A stretch of DNA of 45,989 nucleotides from positions 1 through 45,989 of the forward strand of contig CATOJY010000027.1 in NCBI GenBank assembly GCA_951800685.1. Direction: 5' to 3'. The notes below the pieces were generated by a model that saw nothing but the letters and a program-made list of their open reading frames with translations, was not told where the DNA came from and searched no databases. Every line of letters starts with the position of its first letter. The first letter of the stretch is position 1. Source of the DNA: an uncultured Lachnospiraceae bacterium. GTDB lineage: Bacteria; Bacillota; Clostridia; Lachnospirales; Lachnospiraceae. Shown in pieces: positions 26,353 to 34,198 of this stretch. Position numbers and translations under genes: made by a program.

Positions 26353-26982
26353 TTAATCGGTAATTGTAATTTCATAGGCCACTGTACCAAGCACAATACA
26401 GTCGCCTGTCTGCAGCCTAATCCCCTTATTATCTGCAAACGCCTGCTCCTTCTTGCGCCGGATGATTGTCCTGGTGCCATCCCCTGTATTTTTGATGTAC
26501 ACGCCGCCACCTACGGCAAAAATCTCACAGTGATGGGGCGCTACTCCCTGCGCCAGCACAGAGATTTCATTATCCTGTAAGTCGCTCCCGATCCGTATCT
26601 GTTTCGCTGGATTCAAGATAAATTTTCTGGTAGAAAGTTCCGTCTTTTCAACCAGCTGTAACATAGGTCCGCCGTATTTTCTGGATGCCGCATCCTGACT
26701 GCAGCCCTTATTACTTCCGCTTTTGTCCTTACTGCTGTAATCTACATCATAAGGCTTGTATATTTCCCTGTTACCGCCTGTACCCCCGTGGCTGTTTAAG
26801 ATAATGCTGTTTAAGTTCTCATCCCGCATACGGTCCGCAGCGGCCTGGTTGATCTCTTTTTTCTTTTCACGATACCGTATAAATTTCTTCAACAGGAAGA
26901 GCACTAGAAAAAGTGCCAGCACAGCAGCAATGAACAAGATCGGTGTCTTGTATTTATTGAAAAATGAGGTTAGTAATATCAT
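26353..26982 (-). CDS. Membrane-anchored FHA-domain protein
   Basis: I choose ATG 26982 (MILLTSFFNKYK), which follows AAGGAG by about ten bases; an in-frame ATG at 27024 would add 14 residues. The 209-residue protein has one N-terminal TM helix (about 11-35; PILFIAAVLALFLVLFLLKKF), a basic segment, a Gly/Asn/Ser-rich linker and a C-terminal FHA domain (about 110-205). The FHA core shows IRIGSDLQDNEISV, VAPHHCEIFAVGGGVYI and NTGDGTRTI. The usual SxxH is PHHCE, so phospho-Thr binding needs checking. It is the first gene of the locus, just before EssC, which also carries an FHA domain. It may recruit phosphorylated partners to the membrane. Confidence 0.88.
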   Translation of the reverse strand: MILLTSFFNKYKTPILFIAAVLALFLVLFLLKKFIRYREKKKEINQAAADRMRDENLNSIILNSHGGTGGNREIYKPYDVDYSSKDKSGSNKGCSQDAASRKYGGPMLQLVEKTELSTRKFILNPAKQIRIGSDLQDNEISVLAQGVAPHHCEIFAVGGGVYIKNTGDGTRTIIRRKKEQAFADNKGIRLQTGDCIVLGTVAYEITITD

Positions 26983-27185
26983 ATATGGTACATCTCCTTG
27001 TCTGTTTCTTTCTCCTGCGTCCATACCGCTTCCATTATCCTGCCATACTTCTCTGCAATCATCAAGGCTTGTATCTCTCTAAAACCCGCTATGCTTAATT
27101 TCTTTAAACCCTAATTTTTATTTATACTGAAAAACATTAAATTTAAAATTGTTTTTAGATAGTTTTCACAAAAAAAGACATAATA

Positions 27186-27220
27186 GAGGAAGCATAATCA
27201 ATATCCGATCATGCTTCCTC
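27186..27220 (-). terminator. Leader hairpin upstream of the T7SS locus, possible attenuator
   Basis: A perfect 10-bp stem (27186-27195 with 27211-27220) is followed on the minus strand by TATTATGTCTTTTTTTG. It lies downstream of the candidate promoter at 27280-27307 and upstream of the first locus gene, where a terminator would act as an attenuator. The T run is 8 bases from the stem, so termination may be weak. On the plus strand the stem is also followed by a TTTTT tract. Confidence 0.45.
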
Positions 27221-27279
27221 TTCATATCTTTTTAAAACACTTCCTATAAAAATATCTAGTACCATACCTTGCTGTCAGC

Positions 27280-27307
27280 ATTTTATCTATTGTATACATA
27301 TGTTCAA
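27280..27307 (-). promoter_or_regulatory. Candidate promoter for the T7SS locus
   Basis: On the minus strand TTGAAC (27302-27307) and TAAAAT (27280-27285) are separated by 16 bases in an AT-rich 440-base gap (27025-27466). Nothing else in the gap is a gene, apart from a doubtful 27-codon frame that ends by an ATGA overlap with the first gene. The promoter call is from sequence only; other AT-rich options exist. Confidence 0.35.
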
Positions 27308-27389
27308 ACCTAATTTCTTAATTTTTTATAAATTTTTTCAATTAAACTTTATCATATTATTATAGTATGCGCAAGTACAAATAGAAGCA

Positions 27390-27429
27390 GCCCCTCAGAG
27401 CACTTTATATAAAAAGTGCTCTGAGGGGC
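27390..27429 (-). terminator. Bidirectional-type terminator after the NlpC/P60 gene
   Basis: GCCCCTCAGAGCACTT pairs perfectly with its complement at 27414-27429 (16 bp, 8-base loop). It lies 37 bases after the stop of the NlpC/P60 gene and separates it from the T7SS locus. Tails are T-rich but short on both strands. Confidence 0.7.
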
Positions 27430-27466
27430 TTTCTCTGCTGTCCCCTAAAAGGACAAAACCTCTTTC

Positions 27467-28780
27467 CTAAACAATACGCCGCACCGTAATAATATTTCGG
27501 TATGTCGCCGAAGTGATCTTAATCCCCGTCCGCTCTGTGCTGGCGTGGACGATCTGTCCGTTTCCAATGTAGATACCCACATGCCCGCCATAATAGATGA
27601 CATCTCCAGGCTGCGCTTCCGAATAAGACACACCCTTACCTACCCCCGATTGGGCATAAGAACTTCTGGGAAGCGAATACCCAAACTCCTGATAGACCGC
27701 CATCACAAAACCAGAACAATCTGCACCATTGGTCAGGCTGGTTCCTCCTGCCACATACGGATAACCGATATACTTACATGCGAAATCTGCAATCTTCTGT
27801 CCTTTTCCACCACCGGAAGAAGACGGTTTACTTGAAGAACTGTCAGGTTTCTTCTCTTTATCTGCACTGTCAGACTTCTCCGAACGGCTAGACGATTCCT
27901 CTTCTGTGTCCTCCTCATCCTCCTGCCCTTCATTTTCCGCTTCCTGTTCCGCTCTCTTTCGTTCTTCCTCTTTACGCTTACGTTCTTCCTCTTCCCTGCG
28001 TCTTCTTTCTTCTTCCTCTCTGCGCTTACGCTCCTCTTCTTCCAGCTTCCTGATCTGTGCCGTTTCCTGCTTGATCTTAGCTGTATAAGCCGCTGCTTCT
28101 CTTTTCGCCTTGGACAATACTACACTGTAGTTTTCATATTCTTGCTGCTTACGCTCCAGTACCTCATTCACATATGCCTGCTCTTCTTCCATCTCTGTCT
28201 TAGAAGTCTCAAGCTCAGATTTTTCTTCTTCCAGCTGATCCTGCAAAACTGCCACCTGCTGTACAATCGCTTCATATTCTTCTAACAGTTTGCGGTCATA
28301 CTCATACAATTCCTCAATATAGTTGGCCTTATTCATCATGTCGCTCATACTCTGGGCACCCAGAAACAGCTGTAAATAAGAAGAATCTCCCTTCTCGTAC
28401 ATAAATTTGATACGGATCTTCATGGATTCATACTGCTCATCCTTCTCCGCCACGGCTTCATCATAAGCAATCTGGGTATTGGCAATGTCTTCCACCTTCT
28501 CTTCAATTGCTTCCTGGATCAGGTTGATATCTGTCAAAAGCGCTACCATCTCTGCATCCAGATCGCTGATCTCCTCTTCCAGCCCATCCTGTGCATCCTG
28601 GTAACCGGCAATCTGCTTATTTACATTGTTAAGCTGTGACTGTTTGTCCTTGATATCTTTCTGAAGGTCAGAAATCGTAGTAGCCAATACTGGTTCTGCC
28701 GCCATTATAAACAATATGAAAGACAACATAACACAAAAGAACTGTGTCCTTCTTCTCTTCATCTTCCGATACACCTTCAA
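27467..28780 (-). CDS. Coiled-coil NlpC/P60 cell-wall endopeptidase
   Basis: The protein (437 residues from TTG 28780, or 431 from ATG 28762; both have ribosome sites) has a signal peptide and a long coiled coil (about 35-255, rich in Glu/Lys/Arg with an EEERRRREEE tract). A Ser/Lys-rich linker leads to a C-terminal NlpC/P60 domain (about 325-437). Catalytic Cys355 is in GADCSGFV and His400 in GGHVGIYIG; the next polar residue is in HAS. The PcsB/CwlO-like layout suggests a D,L-endopeptidase controlled through its coiled coil, often by FtsEX, which is not in this window. It starts 20 bases after asnS, so both are likely one transcript ending at the 27390 hairpin. It is not clearly part of the T7SS set. 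Confidence 0.93.
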   Translation of the reverse strand: MKVYRKMKRRRTQFFCVMLSFILFIMAAEPVLATTISDLQKDIKDKQSQLNNVNKQIAGYQDAQDGLEEEISDLDAEMVALLTDINLIQEAIEEKVEDIANTQIAYDEAVAEKDEQYESMKIRIKFMYEKGDSSYLQLFLGAQSMSDMMNKANYIEELYEYDRKLLEEYEAIVQQVAVLQDQLEEEKSELETSKTEMEEEQAYVNEVLERKQQEYENYSVVLSKAKREAAAYTAKIKQETAQIRKLEEEERKRREEEERRRREEEERKRKEEERKRAEQEAENEGQEDEEDTEEESSSRSEKSDSADKEKKPDSSSSKPSSSGGGKGQKIADFACKYIGYPYVAGGTSLTNGADCSGFVMAVYQEFGYSLPRSSYAQSGVGKGVSYSEAQPGDVIYYGGHVGIYIGNGQIVHASTERTGIKITSATYRNIITVRRIV

Positions 28781-28800
28781 TCTGTTTTGCCGCCTTAGAA

Positions 28801-30201
28801 TCAGAGTTCGCAGTTATTCACTGTTCTTGGGAAAGGAACTACGTCTCTAATATTTCCCATTCCTGTCAAGTACATCACACATCTCTCGAAACCAAGTCCG
28901 AATCCCGCATGTCTCGCAGATCCATATTTTCTGAGGTCAAGATAGAACTGATAATCTTCTTTCTGCAGCCCCAATTCTTCCATTCTCTTCTCTAACAGCT
29001 CCAGATTATCCTCTCTCTGACTGCCACCGATAATCTCTCCAATACCTGGCACAAGGCAGTCCATAGCCGCTACCGTCTTGCCATCATCGTTTAGTTTCAT
29101 ATAGAAAGCCTTGATCTCTTTCGGATAATCTGTCACGAAAACAGGCCGCTTGAACTCCTGCTCCGTCAGATATCTCTCATGCTCTGTCTGCAGGTCACAT
29201 CCCCAGCTCACTTTATACTCAAACTCATCATTATGCTTCTCTAGGATAGCAATAGCATCCGTATAAGTTACATGTGCAAAATCTGAATGCAGTACATGGT
29301 TCAATCTCTCAATCAGTCCCTTGTCCACAAATTGATTAAAGAAGTTCATCTCTTCCGGCGCATTCTCCAGCACATAACGGATAATATGCTTCAACATTGC
29401 TTCCGCAAGGATCATATCATCTGTCAAATCTGCAAAAGCGATCTCCGGCTCGATCATCCAAAACTCCGCCGCATGTCTTGTCGTATTGGAATTCTCCGCG
29501 CGGAAGGTAGGCCCGAAGGTATATACATTCTTAAAGGCAAACGCGTAAGTCTCCACATTCAACTGTCCGCTCACGGTCAGATTGGTCGCTTTTCCAAAAA
29601 AGTCCTGACTGTAATCTACCTTACCGTCCTCGGTCCTGGGCAGATTCTCTAAATCAAGCGTAGTCACCTGGAACATTTCCCCTGCTCCCTCACAGTCACT
29701 TCCTGTGACGATCGGCGTATGCACATACACAAAGCCCCTCTCCTGGAAGAAAGTGTGGATCGCATAAGCGATCAGAGACCGCACCCGGAATGTTGCCTGA
29801 AATGTATTCGTCCTTGGACGCAGATGTGAGATCGTTCTCAAATACTCGAAACTGTGTCTCTTTTTCTGCAGAGGATAGTCTGCCGTAGAAACGCCTTCCA
29901 CCATGATCTCCGCTGCCTGCATCTCAAAAGCCTGCTTCGCCTGTGGCGTCGCTACGATTTTCCCTTTCGCAACGATCGCAGACCCTACATTCAATTTAGA
30001 GATCGCCTCAAAGTTTGGAAGCGTGTCATTGTACACTACCTGAAGCGGCTCAAAAAAAGTACCATCATTCAGGACGATAAATCCAAATGTTTTAGAATCC
30101 CGGATGCTTCTCACCCAGCCGCCAACCGTTACTTCCTTCCCAACAAAATCACCGCTGGCGCGATGCAGATCTTTGATATCTGTCAAGTTCATACTGCTCA
30201 T
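28801..30201 (-). CDS. asnS: Asparaginyl-tRNA synthetase
   Basis: The 466-residue length is normal for AsnRS. The N-terminal OB-fold anticodon-binding domain ([19 protein letters not shown]) is followed by the class II core, with motif 2 in [21 protein letters not shown] and motif 3 in [15 protein letters not shown]. It attaches Asn to tRNA-Asn in the cytoplasm using ATP. The start is supported by AAGGAGAG. The leader (150 bases from the candidate promoter) shows no T-box-like structure that I can see. The coiled-coil hydrolase follows in the same direction. Confidence 0.97.
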   Translation of the reverse strand: MSSMNLTDIKDLHRASGDFVGKEVTVGGWVRSIRDSKTFGFIVLNDGTFFEPLQVVYNDTLPNFEAISKLNVGSAIVAKGKIVATPQAKQAFEMQAAEIMVEGVSTADYPLQKKRHSFEYLRTISHLRPRTNTFQATFRVRSLIAYAIHTFFQERGFVYVHTPIVTGSDCEGAGEMFQVTTLDLENLPRTEDGKVDYSQDFFGKATNLTVSGQLNVETYAFAFKNVYTFGPTFRAENSNTTRHAAEFWMIEPEIAFADLTDDMILAEAMLKHIIRYVLENAPEEMNFFNQFVDKGLIERLNHVLHSDFAHVTYTDAIAILEKHNDEFEYKVSWGCDLQTEHERYLTEQEFKRPVFVTDYPKEIKAFYMKLNDDGKTVAAMDCLVPGIGEIIGGSQREDNLELLEKRMEELGLQKEDYQFYLDLRKYGSARHAGFGLGFERCVMYLTGMGNIRDVVPFPRTVNNCEL

Positions 30202-30238
30202 ATTTTGTCTCTCCTTCTCCGTCTTTGATAATTTTTGT

Positions 30239-30343
30239 TTACTGATCTTCTACAGTGATCGTTCCGATCTTACCGTGTTCCTTCAGAAAGCTCTTCCATG
30301 TTCTTTGGTAATCATCTATCTGTACTTTTTTCTCAAAACCCAT
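30239..30343 (-). CDS. Possible 34-aa leader peptide upstream of asnS
   Basis: A frame of 34 codons (begins [13 protein letters not shown], ends TITVEDQ) lies in the asnS leader. There is no clear ribosome site, but the ATG lies only 9 bases after the candidate extended -10 element (30352-30360), so it could be nearly leaderless. The composition looks coding. No family is recognised, and it may be chance. Confidence 0.25.
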   Translation of the reverse strand: MGFEKKVQIDDYQRTWKSFLKEHGKIGTITVEDQ

Positions 30344-30351
30344 ATTTAATT

Positions 30352-30360
30352 AATATACCA
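30352..30360 (-). promoter_or_regulatory. Extended -10 promoter candidate for asnS
   Basis: On the minus strand TGGTATATT forms an extended -10 element (TGN then TATATT) with no good -35. It lies about 150 bases before asnS and is the best candidate in the 322-base gap (30202-30523) between asnS and the divergent membrane-protein gene. Confidence 0.4.
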
Positions 30361-30523
30361 TAAATCCCTTTTCCTTAAAAGAGTTTCTTTAGATTCCCTG
30401 TAAACTTTTGCCGCAAATTTCCTTGCCTAATAGGACAATCAATGTTAAAATATTTTTTGTATGTAATATGTAAAAGGATGTAACGGCAAAGCAATCTGAA
30501 CTGTTACAGCGGGAGGTAATTTC

Positions 30524-31000
30524 ATGAATACATTAACTATCGTTTTGTTAGTCATTCTGGCGGTTCTGATTGTTGCCGTAGTGGTGCTTTACTTCCTCGG
30601 CAAGAGAGCACAGAAAAAACAAGATGAACAGCAGGCCCAGATCGATGCCATGAAGCAGACGGTTTCTATGCTGATCATCGACAAGAAACGTATGAAGCTG
30701 AAAGATGCCGGACTTCCTCAGGCAGTCATAGACCAGACCCCCAAGTGGCTCCGCGGTTCTAAGCTTCCCATTGTCAAGGCTAAAGTAGGGCCGCAAATCA
30801 TGTCTTTGATCAGTGAGGAGAAAATCTTCGACTCCATACCAGTCAAGAAAGAAGTGAAAGCAGTGGTCAGCGGTATCTATATCACGGATGTCAAAGGATT
30901 ACACGGCAAGCAGGTAACCGTAGAGAAGAAAAAGAAAAGCAAATTCAGACAGCTTGTGGAACGTGTACAGGAAAAGGCCGGCGCTAAGCCAGTCAAATAA
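30524..31000 (+). CDS. Small membrane-anchored hypothetical protein
   Basis: The 158-residue protein has one N-terminal TM helix (about 5-25; TIVLLVILAVLIVAVVVLYFL), followed by a basic, Lys/Gln-rich cytoplasmic part. That part has a helix (KKQDEQQAQIDAMKQTVSMLI), a conserved-looking core (KWLRGSKLPIVKAKVGPQIMSLI, VVSGIYITDVKG) and a Lys-rich tail. GGGAGG sits eight bases upstream of the ATG. It stands alone between asnS and the convergent DUF1934 gene. I recognise no named family; similar proteins occur as single-copy hypotheticals in Lachnospiraceae (impression from memory). The function is unknown. Confidence 0.85.
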   Translation: MNTLTIVLLVILAVLIVAVVVLYFLGKRAQKKQDEQQAQIDAMKQTVSMLIIDKKRMKLKDAGLPQAVIDQTPKWLRGSKLPIVKAKVGPQIMSLISEEKIFDSIPVKKEVKAVVSGIYITDVKGLHGKQVTVEKKKKSKFRQLVERVQEKAGAKPVK

Positions 31001-31018
31001 TAAGACGTTTTATTTATT

Positions 31019-31055
31019 ACAGCAGCTCTAGCTCAAAGCGAAGCTGCTGTTTTGT
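31019..31055 (+). terminator. Terminator between convergent genes
   Basis: ACAGCAGCT (31019-31027) pairs perfectly with AGCTGCTGT (31042-31050), followed by TTTG TTT on the plus strand. It ends the 30524-31000 gene; its far arm overlaps the end of the minus-strand DUF1934 gene. Confidence 0.75.
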
Positions 31056-31477
31056 TTGGACGCAATGTTCACAGTAATATGACAGTCTGAAAGAAATTCA
31101 TAATTGATATCAAGTGCGTAATCTACATCCACAACAATACTGTTTTCCTGTTCCACGATCTGTATCTTTTTCGTGTCAATCCCCACAAGGATCTGCCCAA
31201 ACGGCGTATTATAATTCGTCAGATTCTTTTTATTTTCCTGAAACACCATATGAACATTCACAAGGCCGCTTCGGGATATTTCAAACATATGCTCGCTAAA
31301 TTTCATCCGATTCTTCGTGACCTGGGCAAACCCTTCCAACATCTCTTCGTAGATCACATAGTGTTTACCATTCCTCTTATAGTAATCACCGACCACAACC
31401 ATCTCAATTTTATCTGAGTCCTCTTCGCGCTGATCAAACTGCAGACCTTTTAGGGTCAATAACACTTCCTGCGTCAT
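31028..31477 (-). CDS. DUF1934 family protein (YwiB-like)
   Basis: The 149-residue protein shows the calycin-like DUF1934 pattern: an N-terminal strand (TLKGLQFDQREEDSDKIEMVVVGDYYKRNGKHYV) with the signature YKRNGKHYVIYEE, then GFAQVTKNRMKFSE and FGQILVGIDT and strands ending LDINYEFLSDCHITVNI. It has no TM helix. This small beta-barrel family of Firmicutes is uncharacterised in function. It is the last gene of the ispE-gntR-murI-MATE group and lies 68 bases after the MATE gene. Confidence 0.88.
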   Translation of the reverse strand: MTQEVLLTLKGLQFDQREEDSDKIEMVVVGDYYKRNGKHYVIYEEMLEGFAQVTKNRMKFSEHMFEISRSGLVNVHMVFQENKKNLTNYNTPFGQILVGIDTKKIQIVEQENSIVVDVDYALDINYEFLSDCHITVNIASKQNSSFALS

Positions 31478-31545
31478 ATATCACTTCCTGCCTTCTCATA
31501 TTTCTATTTGGACCTAACCTATGCAAGATTCCCCGTTTCCGTGTT

Positions 31546-32919
31546 CTATCCTTCCAGTTCCAGCTCCTGCTGCTCTAACATGCGATATCCTCTAATCTTC
31601 ACAAAATAGCTGGTAACCAAAATCACATCTGCACCAGCCCAAGCTAAGATCTCTGCATAAAAGATACCAGCTTGTCCCACAAGCAGCGGCAATAACAACG
31701 CACTTAAAGTCCGCATGATAAACTCCGCAACTCCCGACAGCATAGGAAGGACCGTATTCCCCATGCCCTGAATCGCAGAACGCAGTACATGCAAAAGATA
31801 CAGAACCGGCAGGCAGATACTCATGATCGCCAGATAATAATAGGCGATCCCCATCGTCATTTCATATTCCTCCGGTGTACCTGAAATAAACAAACCGAGA
31901 ATATGTTTACCGCCAAGCAGCATAACAACAGCGATAATCACTGCCGTAATTGTCCCAATCATAACCGCCGAACGTACCCCCTGCTTGATCCGCCTTATCT
32001 TTCCAGCTCCCAGATTCTGCCCTACATAAGTGACCATGGCATATCCATAAGAAGTGGCGGCAATCTCCAACAGACCATATAGCTTGTTAGTAGCTGTAAA
32101 CCCAGCAATAAAAATAACGCCAAATCCATTTACCACGGACTGTACAATCATACCGCCTACCGCAATGATCGCATTTTGGAAAGCCATGGGCGAACCTAAG
32201 AACAACAGCTTCCTCGTCATGCCCTGATGCAGCCGGAAATCAGACCGCTCAAAAGAAAGCATCTCTATCTTCCGGATATGATAAATACAGAACAATGCGG
32301 AAACAAGCTGCGCAATCAGTGTCGCCGCCGCCGCTCCGGCAATCCCCCAATGAAACACCAGCACAAATAAAATGTCCAGCGCAATATTCGTAAAGGAAGC
32401 AACAATCATAGCATTTAACGGCGTCTTCCCATCTCCCAGTGCACGCAGGATACATGCCAGAAGGTTATATAACATAACGATCGGGATTCCTCCAAACATG
32501 ATCCGAAGATACAAAGACGCCCCTCCCATGATATCTGCCGGCGTCTGTAGAATATGTAAGACCGGCATGACCATTGCTTCTCCGGCTAATGTCAGAAGAA
32601 TCATGGAAATGACCGACAGGCATGCCGAATTGCCGATCACCCGGCGCAGGATATCCTCATGCTTCGCTCCGAACTCCTGTGCCATCATAATGCCGAATCC
32701 CTGTGTCAACCCCTGGATAATGCCCAGCAGCATCCAGTTAAGCCAGTCGGCAGCGCCGATCGCTGCCAGTGCTTGTACGCCAAGCCCCTTGCCCACTACC
32801 ATCGTGTCAACTACCGTATATAACTGCTGGAATATATTACCGGCCATCAGAGAAAACGCAAATGACAAAATCAGAGGGGTCGGCTTTCCCTCCGTCATCT
32901 CTTTAACATGTGCTTTCAT
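31546..32919 (-). CDS. MATE-family multidrug/sodium antiporter
   Basis: The 457-residue protein has about 12 hydrophobic segments in two halves of six, the standard MATE length and layout. Typical features are SLMAGNIFQQLYTVVDTMVVGKGLGVQALAAIG near the N-terminus and the corresponding start of the second half (GSPMAFQNAIIAVGGMIVQSVVNGFGVIFIAGFTATNK). MATE proteins export cationic compounds using Na+ or H+ gradients. The start (ATG 32919, GAGGT upstream) is 12 bases after murI, so the two are probably cotranscribed. No drug can be assigned from sequence. Confidence 0.94.
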   Translation of the reverse strand: MKAHVKEMTEGKPTPLILSFAFSLMAGNIFQQLYTVVDTMVVGKGLGVQALAAIGAADWLNWMLLGIIQGLTQGFGIMMAQEFGAKHEDILRRVIGNSACLSVISMILLTLAGEAMVMPVLHILQTPADIMGGASLYLRIMFGGIPIVMLYNLLACILRALGDGKTPLNAMIVASFTNIALDILFVLVFHWGIAGAAAATLIAQLVSALFCIYHIRKIEMLSFERSDFRLHQGMTRKLLFLGSPMAFQNAIIAVGGMIVQSVVNGFGVIFIAGFTATNKLYGLLEIAATSYGYAMVTYVGQNLGAGKIRRIKQGVRSAVMIGTITAVIIAVVMLLGGKHILGLFISGTPEEYEMTMGIAYYYLAIMSICLPVLYLLHVLRSAIQGMGNTVLPMLSGVAEFIMRTLSALLLPLLVGQAGIFYAEILAWAGADVILVTSYFVKIRGYRMLEQQELELEG

Positions 32920-32931
32920 AAGTTACCTCAT

Positions 32932-33783
32932 CTAAAATTCTTCTATATTAATAACCTTCGCAGATAATATCCCATAAGTCAAGATAGAATTTGCAAACTT
33001 CTGAAATTTGTCCGCCGCATCACTGACAAAGAAGCGGTACAGCTCTGTGCCCAATCCTGGTCTGTGCCCACTCTCCAGCCCCATATCCTGCAGCATCCGT
33101 TTCAACTCATGTGCCGTCTCATAAGCAGGATTCACCAGCGTGACATCCGGCCCCATAGTCTTTCCCACTGTGGAACGGATCAGTGGGTAATGGGTACACC
33201 CCAGGATCAGCGTATCAATCCCCACATCGATCAATTCTGTCAAGTATCGTTTGGCAATTTCGTCTGTCACGGGATCTTCCCAAAGCCCTTCCTCCACAAG
33301 CGGAACAAAGAGCGGACATGCTTTTCCTAATACCACCGTATTCGAATCGATGGCCTGTATGTATCTGTTATAGATTCCACTGCCGATTGTTGCCTCAGTG
33401 GCAATCACGCCAATCTTACCATTCCTTGTCGCCTGGATCGCAGACATCGCACCTGATTTCACCACCCCTATGATCGGAATATCGACTTCCTTCTCCAGCA
33501 CTTCCAAAGCATACGCGCTGGCAGAATTACACGCCACTACAATGGCCTTCACCTGTTGCGTCTGCAGGAAGCGGACGATCTGCCTGGAAAATTTGATGAT
33601 CGTTTCCCTGGACTTATTGCCATAGGGCACACGGGCCGTATCACCGAAATATACGATCCTCTCATTGGGAAGCTGCCTCATAATTTCTCTGGCCACAGTC
33701 AGGCCGCCTACCCCCGAATCAAAAACCCCTATGGGTCTATTGCACAATAACTGCTCTTCCTTTTCACACATAGTAATATCCAT
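32932..33783 (-). CDS. murI: Glutamate racemase
   Basis: The 283-residue enzyme makes D-Glu for peptidoglycan. It has the family signature FDSGVGGLTVAREI (21-34), the first catalytic Cys85 in VVACNSASA and the second Cys196 in LGCTHYPLI; FGDTARVPYGNKS is also typical. It is cytoplasmic. It follows the small membrane protein gene and precedes the MATE gene at 12 bases. The N-terminus carries about 15 extra residues before the core; a start at Met5 is also possible, but GAGAGG lies best for Met1. Confidence 0.96.
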   Translation of the reverse strand: MDITMCEKEEQLLCNRPIGVFDSGVGGLTVAREIMRQLPNERIVYFGDTARVPYGNKSRETIIKFSRQIVRFLQTQQVKAIVVACNSASAYALEVLEKEVDIPIIGVVKSGAMSAIQATRNGKIGVIATEATIGSGIYNRYIQAIDSNTVVLGKACPLFVPLVEEGLWEDPVTDEIAKRYLTELIDVGIDTLILGCTHYPLIRSTVGKTMGPDVTLVNPAYETAHELKRMLQDMGLESGHRPGLGTELYRFFVSDAADKFQKFANSILTYGILSAKVINIEEF

Positions 33784-33840
33784 GCCTTCCTCTCTGCCTG
33801 CGAACCTGTCAGCCAGAACACAATAGCACCGGCACAGATC

Positions 33841-34110
33841 CTATCTTACAGGCTGGAACCACTTCTGCTCTTCCAGCCACTCCATCAATCTGCTTTTGAT
33901 CACAATCTCGTCTTCATCAGCAGCTAAAATATCCCTGTAATCTGCCTCCGCTACTACTTTTTCTTTACCATTTTCTATCACGATCTGCTGACACGTATCC
34001 TGTGTAAAACAAAGCTCCGGGTACAGGATTCCCCACCATGCAAGCGCAAAAATTCCAGTGACTAACGCCCGCAGACGCATTTGACTACAGATTACTTGTC
34101 TGGTATACAT
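33841..34110 (-). CDS. Small membrane-anchored hypothetical protein (89 aa)
   Basis: The protein has one hydrophobic helix near residues 13-30 (LRALVTGIFALAWWGILYP) and then an outward domain with two Cys and an acidic, strand-like part (VIENGKEKVVAEADYRDIL, EDEIVIKSRLMEWLEEQKWF). I recognise no family. The start ATG 34110 has GGGAGTG seven bases upstream, but that site is locked in a 9-bp hairpin (34115-34160). It lies between the GntR gene and murI in the same direction. Confidence 0.7.
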   Translation of the reverse strand: MYTRQVICSQMRLRALVTGIFALAWWGILYPELCFTQDTCQQIVIENGKEKVVAEADYRDILAADEDEIVIKSRLMEWLEEQKWFQPVR

Positions 34111-34114
34111 ACGA

Positions 34115-34160
34115 TTACACTCCCATCCGCCACTTTTTGTGGCTGCTATAAGGAGTGTAA
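34115..34160 (-). promoter_or_regulatory. Hairpin occluding the ribosome binding site of the 89-aa gene
   Basis: On the minus strand TTACACTCC (34160-34152) pairs perfectly with GGAGTGTAA (34123-34115). Inside it GCCAC pairs with GTGGC around an AAAAA loop. The downstream arm contains the Shine-Dalgarno sequence of the gene starting at 34110. This could be a translational switch; no ligand can be named. Confidence 0.6.
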
Positions 34161-34198
34161 CCGTTTTGTCTGCTTCTATACGTTCTTTCCGAGCACTG

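Noticed and set aside
26982..27106. Minus-strand 27-codon frame ending with an ATGA overlap at the first T7SS gene
   Set aside because: No ribosome site within a usable distance, and no family resemblance. It may be chance in an AT-rich leader.
30202..30523. T-box or other tRNA-sensing leader for asnS
   Set aside because: I looked for a long structured leader with an AGGGTGGNACCGCG-type box and found none.
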